Of a stretch of DNA of 64,000 nucleotides, positions 61,611-64,000 are shown piece by piece. The stretch covers positions 3,286,001-3,350,000 of the forward strand of contig NZ_JAUSYC010000001.1 of the NCBI RefSeq assembly GCF_030816485.1. Direction: 5' to 3'. This stretch comes from Arthrobacter sp. B1I2. Lineage in GTDB: Bacteria; Actinomycetota; Actinomycetes; Actinomycetales; Micrococcaceae. A model generated the notes under the pieces. It was not told the origin of the DNA and did no database searches. It was given only the letters and a program-made list of their open reading frames with translations. Position numbers and translations under genes: made by a program. Position 1 is the stretch's first letter. Every line of letters begins with the position of its first letter.

Positions 61611-64000
61611 ATGACTACTACAGTCGAAGCGGTGCATGCCAAACAGAACGCTGAAGAACTGACCGCGTCCAACCTCCGCGTTTTAACCTCGGACGACACC
61701 GGGGACGGGTTCGTCCGGGTACGCGGTGCCCGTGAGAACAACCTGCGGAACGTCACTGTGGACGTGCCACGGGACGCGATTGTGGCGTTCACCGGCGTAT
61801 CAGGCTCGGGCAAGTCGTCGCTGGCCTTCGGCACGATCTACGCTGAGGCGCAGCGCCGGTTTTTCGAATCGGTGGCCCCCTATGCCCGCCGGCTGATCCA
61901 GCAGGGCCACAATCCCAAGGTGGAGCAGATCACCGGGCTGCCGCCCGCCGTCGCCCTCCAACAGCGCAGGGGCACGGCTTCCTCCCGGTCCACGGTGGGG
62001 ACCGTCACCACGCTGTCCAATTCGCTGCGCATGCTGTTCTCCCGTGCCGGCAGCTACCCGGAAGGTGCCCCGCCGCTGGACTCGGATGCCTTCTCCCCCA
62101 ACACTGCGGCCGGCGCCTGCCCGGAATGCCATGGCCTGGGCACTGCACATACGGTCAGTGAAGCCTCGCTGGTTCCGGACACGTCCCTGAGCATCCGGGA
62201 CGGCGCGATCGCCGCATGGCCCGGGGCCTGGCAGGGCAAGAACCTGCGGGACATCCTGACCCACCTGGGCTACGACGTTGATGTTCCCTGGCGGCAGTTG
62301 CCGCGGAAGCACCGGGATTGGATCCTGTTCACCGAAGAACAGCCGGTGGTTGAGGTAACGCCGCAACGGGACCGTGTGGCCAAGCCGTACAAGGGCCGTT
62401 TCTGGAGCGCGAAGAGCTACGTCATGCACACGCTGCTGGATTCCAAGAGCCCTGCCATGCGGGAGAAGGTCCTGCGCTTCATGGAGACCGGGCCATGCCC
62501 GCGCTGCGGCGGAACCGGGCTCCGGCCGGAGGCCCTGGCGGTGACCTTCGCCGGGCAAACCATTGCCGGGCTCAGCACGGTGCCCATGACCGAACTGGCA
62601 GAGATCATCCGTCCCACCACGGTGCTGGCAACCGCAGCAACGGCGTCGCGCAAGCAGTCCTCAGAATCCAATGAAGTGGCTGTGGCCATCACCCGCGACC
62701 TGCTGCAGCGCATCACCGTGCTGTTGGAGCTGGGCCTGGGCTACCTTGCCCTGGGCAGGGCCACGCCAACGCTCTCGCCGGGTGAGATGCAGCGGCTGCG
62801 GATTGCCACCCAGCTCCGTTCCGGGCTGTTCGGGGTGATCTACGTGCTGGACGAACCGTCCGCGGGCCTGCACCCTGCGGACGCCGAGCCCCTCCTTGCG
62901 GTTTTGGACCAGCTCAAGGCATCGGGAAACTCGGTGTTCGTGGTGGAGCACAACATGGACGTGGTCCGCCGCGCCGACTGGCTCGTTGATGTGGGACCCC
63001 GCGCCGGCGAAGACGGCGGGCACGTGCTCTACAGCGGGCCCGTCCAGGGCCTCAACGCGGTGGCAGGGTCCGTGACGCGGCCGTTCCTGTTCCCGGATGG
63101 TCCAGCCGCATCAAAGGCCGACGCCGGCGCAGGCGGGCGTGCGCCACGCGAGGCTACGGGATGGCTGGAACTGGGCGGTATCAGCCGCCACAACTTGCGG
63201 AACCTGGACGCGTCCTTTCCGCTCGGCGTCCTGACAGCAGTCACGGGAGTGTCAGGCTCGGGCAAGTCCACCCTGGTCAGCGGGGTCCTCGCTGATGTGG
63301 CCGGCATCCCGCGGCAGGCCAGTGAGGACAGCCAGCAGTTGCCTGACGAACCGGGCGCGCACGTCGAAGAAGACGGCGTTCAGGGCAGCTTGACACACGT
63401 ATCCGGGCTGGAGCGGATCGACCGTACGGTCAAGGTGGACCAGAAACCGATCGGCCGCACCCCGCGCTCCAATCTGGCCACCTACACAGGACTGTTTGAT
63501 GCCGTCCGCCGGGAGTTCGCTGACACCGACGCTGCCAGGAGCCGGGGGTTCGGCCCCGGGCGCTTTTCCTTCAACGTGGCTGGCGGACGGTGTGAGACCT
63601 GCCAGGGTGAGGGGTTCGTGGCCGTGGAACTGCTCTTCCTGCCGGGCAGCTACGGTCCGTGCCCGGAATGCAGCGGCTCGCGCTACAACCCCGAAACCCT
63701 GGAAGTCACCTACCAGGGCAAAAACATCGCGGAGGTGCTGGGCATGACGGTCAACGCCGCCGCCGGTTTCCTGGCCGGGGTTCCCGCTGCCGCCCGTTCC
63801 CTGCAGACACTCCAGGAAGTGGGTCTGGGCTACCTCCGGCTGGGCCAGCCGGCCACCGAGCTTTCCGGGGGCGAGGCGCAGCGGATCAAGCTGGCCACTG
63901 AGCTGCAGCGGGCCCGGCGGGGCCACACGCTGTATCTGCTGGACGAGCCCACCACGGGACTGCACCCGGCCGACGTCGAACTCCTGATGGCGCAGCTTAA
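61611..64000 (+). CDS. UvrA-like ABC ATPase without the UvrB-binding domain (3' end outside window)
   Basis: About 796 residues are visible and the frame is open at the window end. Two UvrA-type ATPase modules: [12 protein letters not shown] at about 62-73, zinc modules CPECHGLG (near 170) and CPRCGGTG, first signature LSPGE (position 388, Gly replaced by Pro), second Walker [12 protein letters not shown] near 545, [16 protein letters not shown], and second signature [15 protein letters not shown]. Between Walker A and the first zinc module only ~100 residues remain, so the UvrB-binding domain and the first CPVCG are missing. This is the UvrA2/DrrC-like pattern. Role in drug resistance or repair is not known here. 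Confidence 0.9.
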   Translation, partial: MTTTVEAVHAKQNAEELTASNLRVLTSDDTGDGFVRVRGARENNLRNVTVDVPRDAIVAFTGVSGSGKSSLAFGTIYAEAQRRFFESVAPYARRLIQQGHNPKVEQITGLPPAVALQQRRGTASSRSTVGTVTTLSNSLRMLFSRAGSYPEGAPPLDSDAFSPNTAAGACPECHGLGTAHTVSEASLVPDTSLSIRDGAIAAWPGAWQGKNLRDILTHLGYDVDVPWRQLPRKHRDWILFTEEQPVVEVTPQRDRVAKPYKGRFWSAKSYVMHTLLDSKSPAMREKVLRFMETGPCPRCGGTGLRPEALAVTFAGQTIAGLSTVPMTELAEIIRPTTVLATAATASRKQSSESNEVAVAITRDLLQRITVLLELGLGYLALGRATPTLSPGEMQRLRIATQLRSGLFGVIYVLDEPSAGLHPADAEPLLAVLDQLKASGNSVFVVEHNMDVVRRADWLVDVGPRAGEDGGHVLYSGPVQGLNAVAGSVTRPFLFPDGPAASKADAGAGGRAPREATGWLELGGISRHNLRNLDASFPLGVLTAVTGVSGSGKSTLVSGVLADVAGIPRQASEDSQQLPDEPGAHVEEDGVQGSLTHVSGLERIDRTVKVDQKPIGRTPRSNLATYTGLFDAVRREFADTDAARSRGFGPGRFSFNVAGGRCETCQGEGFVAVELLFLPGSYGPCPECSGSRYNPETLEVTYQGKNIAEVLGMTVNAAAGFLAGVPAAARSLQTLQEVGLGYLRLGQPATELSGGEAQRIKLATELQRARRGHTLYLLDEPTTGLHPADVELLMAQL

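Overview
The window is high-GC actinobacterial chromosome, most likely from Arthrobacter, Pseudarthrobacter or a close relative in the Micrococcales. The evidence is an RbpA gene, the rapZ-yvcK-whiA cluster, a four-domain S1 protein with a long actinobacterial C-terminal tail, frequent GTG starts, and the glycolytic order gap-pgk-tpiA-secG. It reads as core chromosome. I see no insertion sequence, prophage, CRISPR array, rRNA or tRNA, and no obvious foreign island.

Layout. 1-8.5 kb: end of pgl (cut by the window edge), then on the minus strand rbpA, secG, tpiA, pgk, gap, sodA, whiA, yvcK and rapZ. 8.6-15.1 kb: uvrC, a PlsC-like acyltransferase, a HAD phosphatase and uvrA, with an SOS-box-like palindrome just before uvrA. 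15.1-19.0 kb: a GntR regulator translationally coupled to two halves of a heterodimeric ABC exporter. 19.2-28.7 kb: a trans-aconitate methyltransferase, a Ski2-like helicase, a GNAT enzyme, a proline-iminopeptidase-like hydrolase, an MFS transporter, a TerC protein behind a probable Mn2+ (yybP-ykoY) riboswitch, and an orphan sugar-binding lipoprotein behind LacI-type operators. 28.7-39.5 kb: uvrB, a coaE-UPF0157 fusion, a YigZ-family protein, a GNAT enzyme, rpsA with a long leader, an Eis-like acetyltransferase and polA. 39.5-47 kb: a hotdog thioesterase, a DHFR-like reductase, a PiT phosphate transporter with a coupled small membrane protein, a HAD enzyme, a VOC protein, a YciO-family protein, a stand-alone LigD-type polymerase and an alpha/beta hydrolase. 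47-54.7 kb: a frameshifted hrpB, two small membrane proteins, a flavin reductase, a short 5'-3' exonuclease, a BNR-propeller protein and a second DHFR-like reductase. 54.7-64 kb: a VWA protein with its MoxR-type AAA partner, a phosphomutase-like protein, a SCO1664-family protein, an SGNH hydrolase, a DUF1206 membrane protein and the start of a second UvrA-type gene.

DNA repair stands out: uvrA, uvrB, uvrC, a UvrA-like paralogue without the UvrB-binding domain, polA, an extra 5'-3' exonuclease, a LigD-type polymerase and two helicases lie within 64 kb. Central carbon metabolism and its regulators form the other block.

I do not see a convincing wholly new system. The best leads are regulatory and structural: the TerC riboswitch, the paired operators before the orphan binding protein, the tandem repeats before two small transcription units, the nested palindrome near 44.9 kb, the truncated-domain UvrA paralogue, and the hrpB frameshift.
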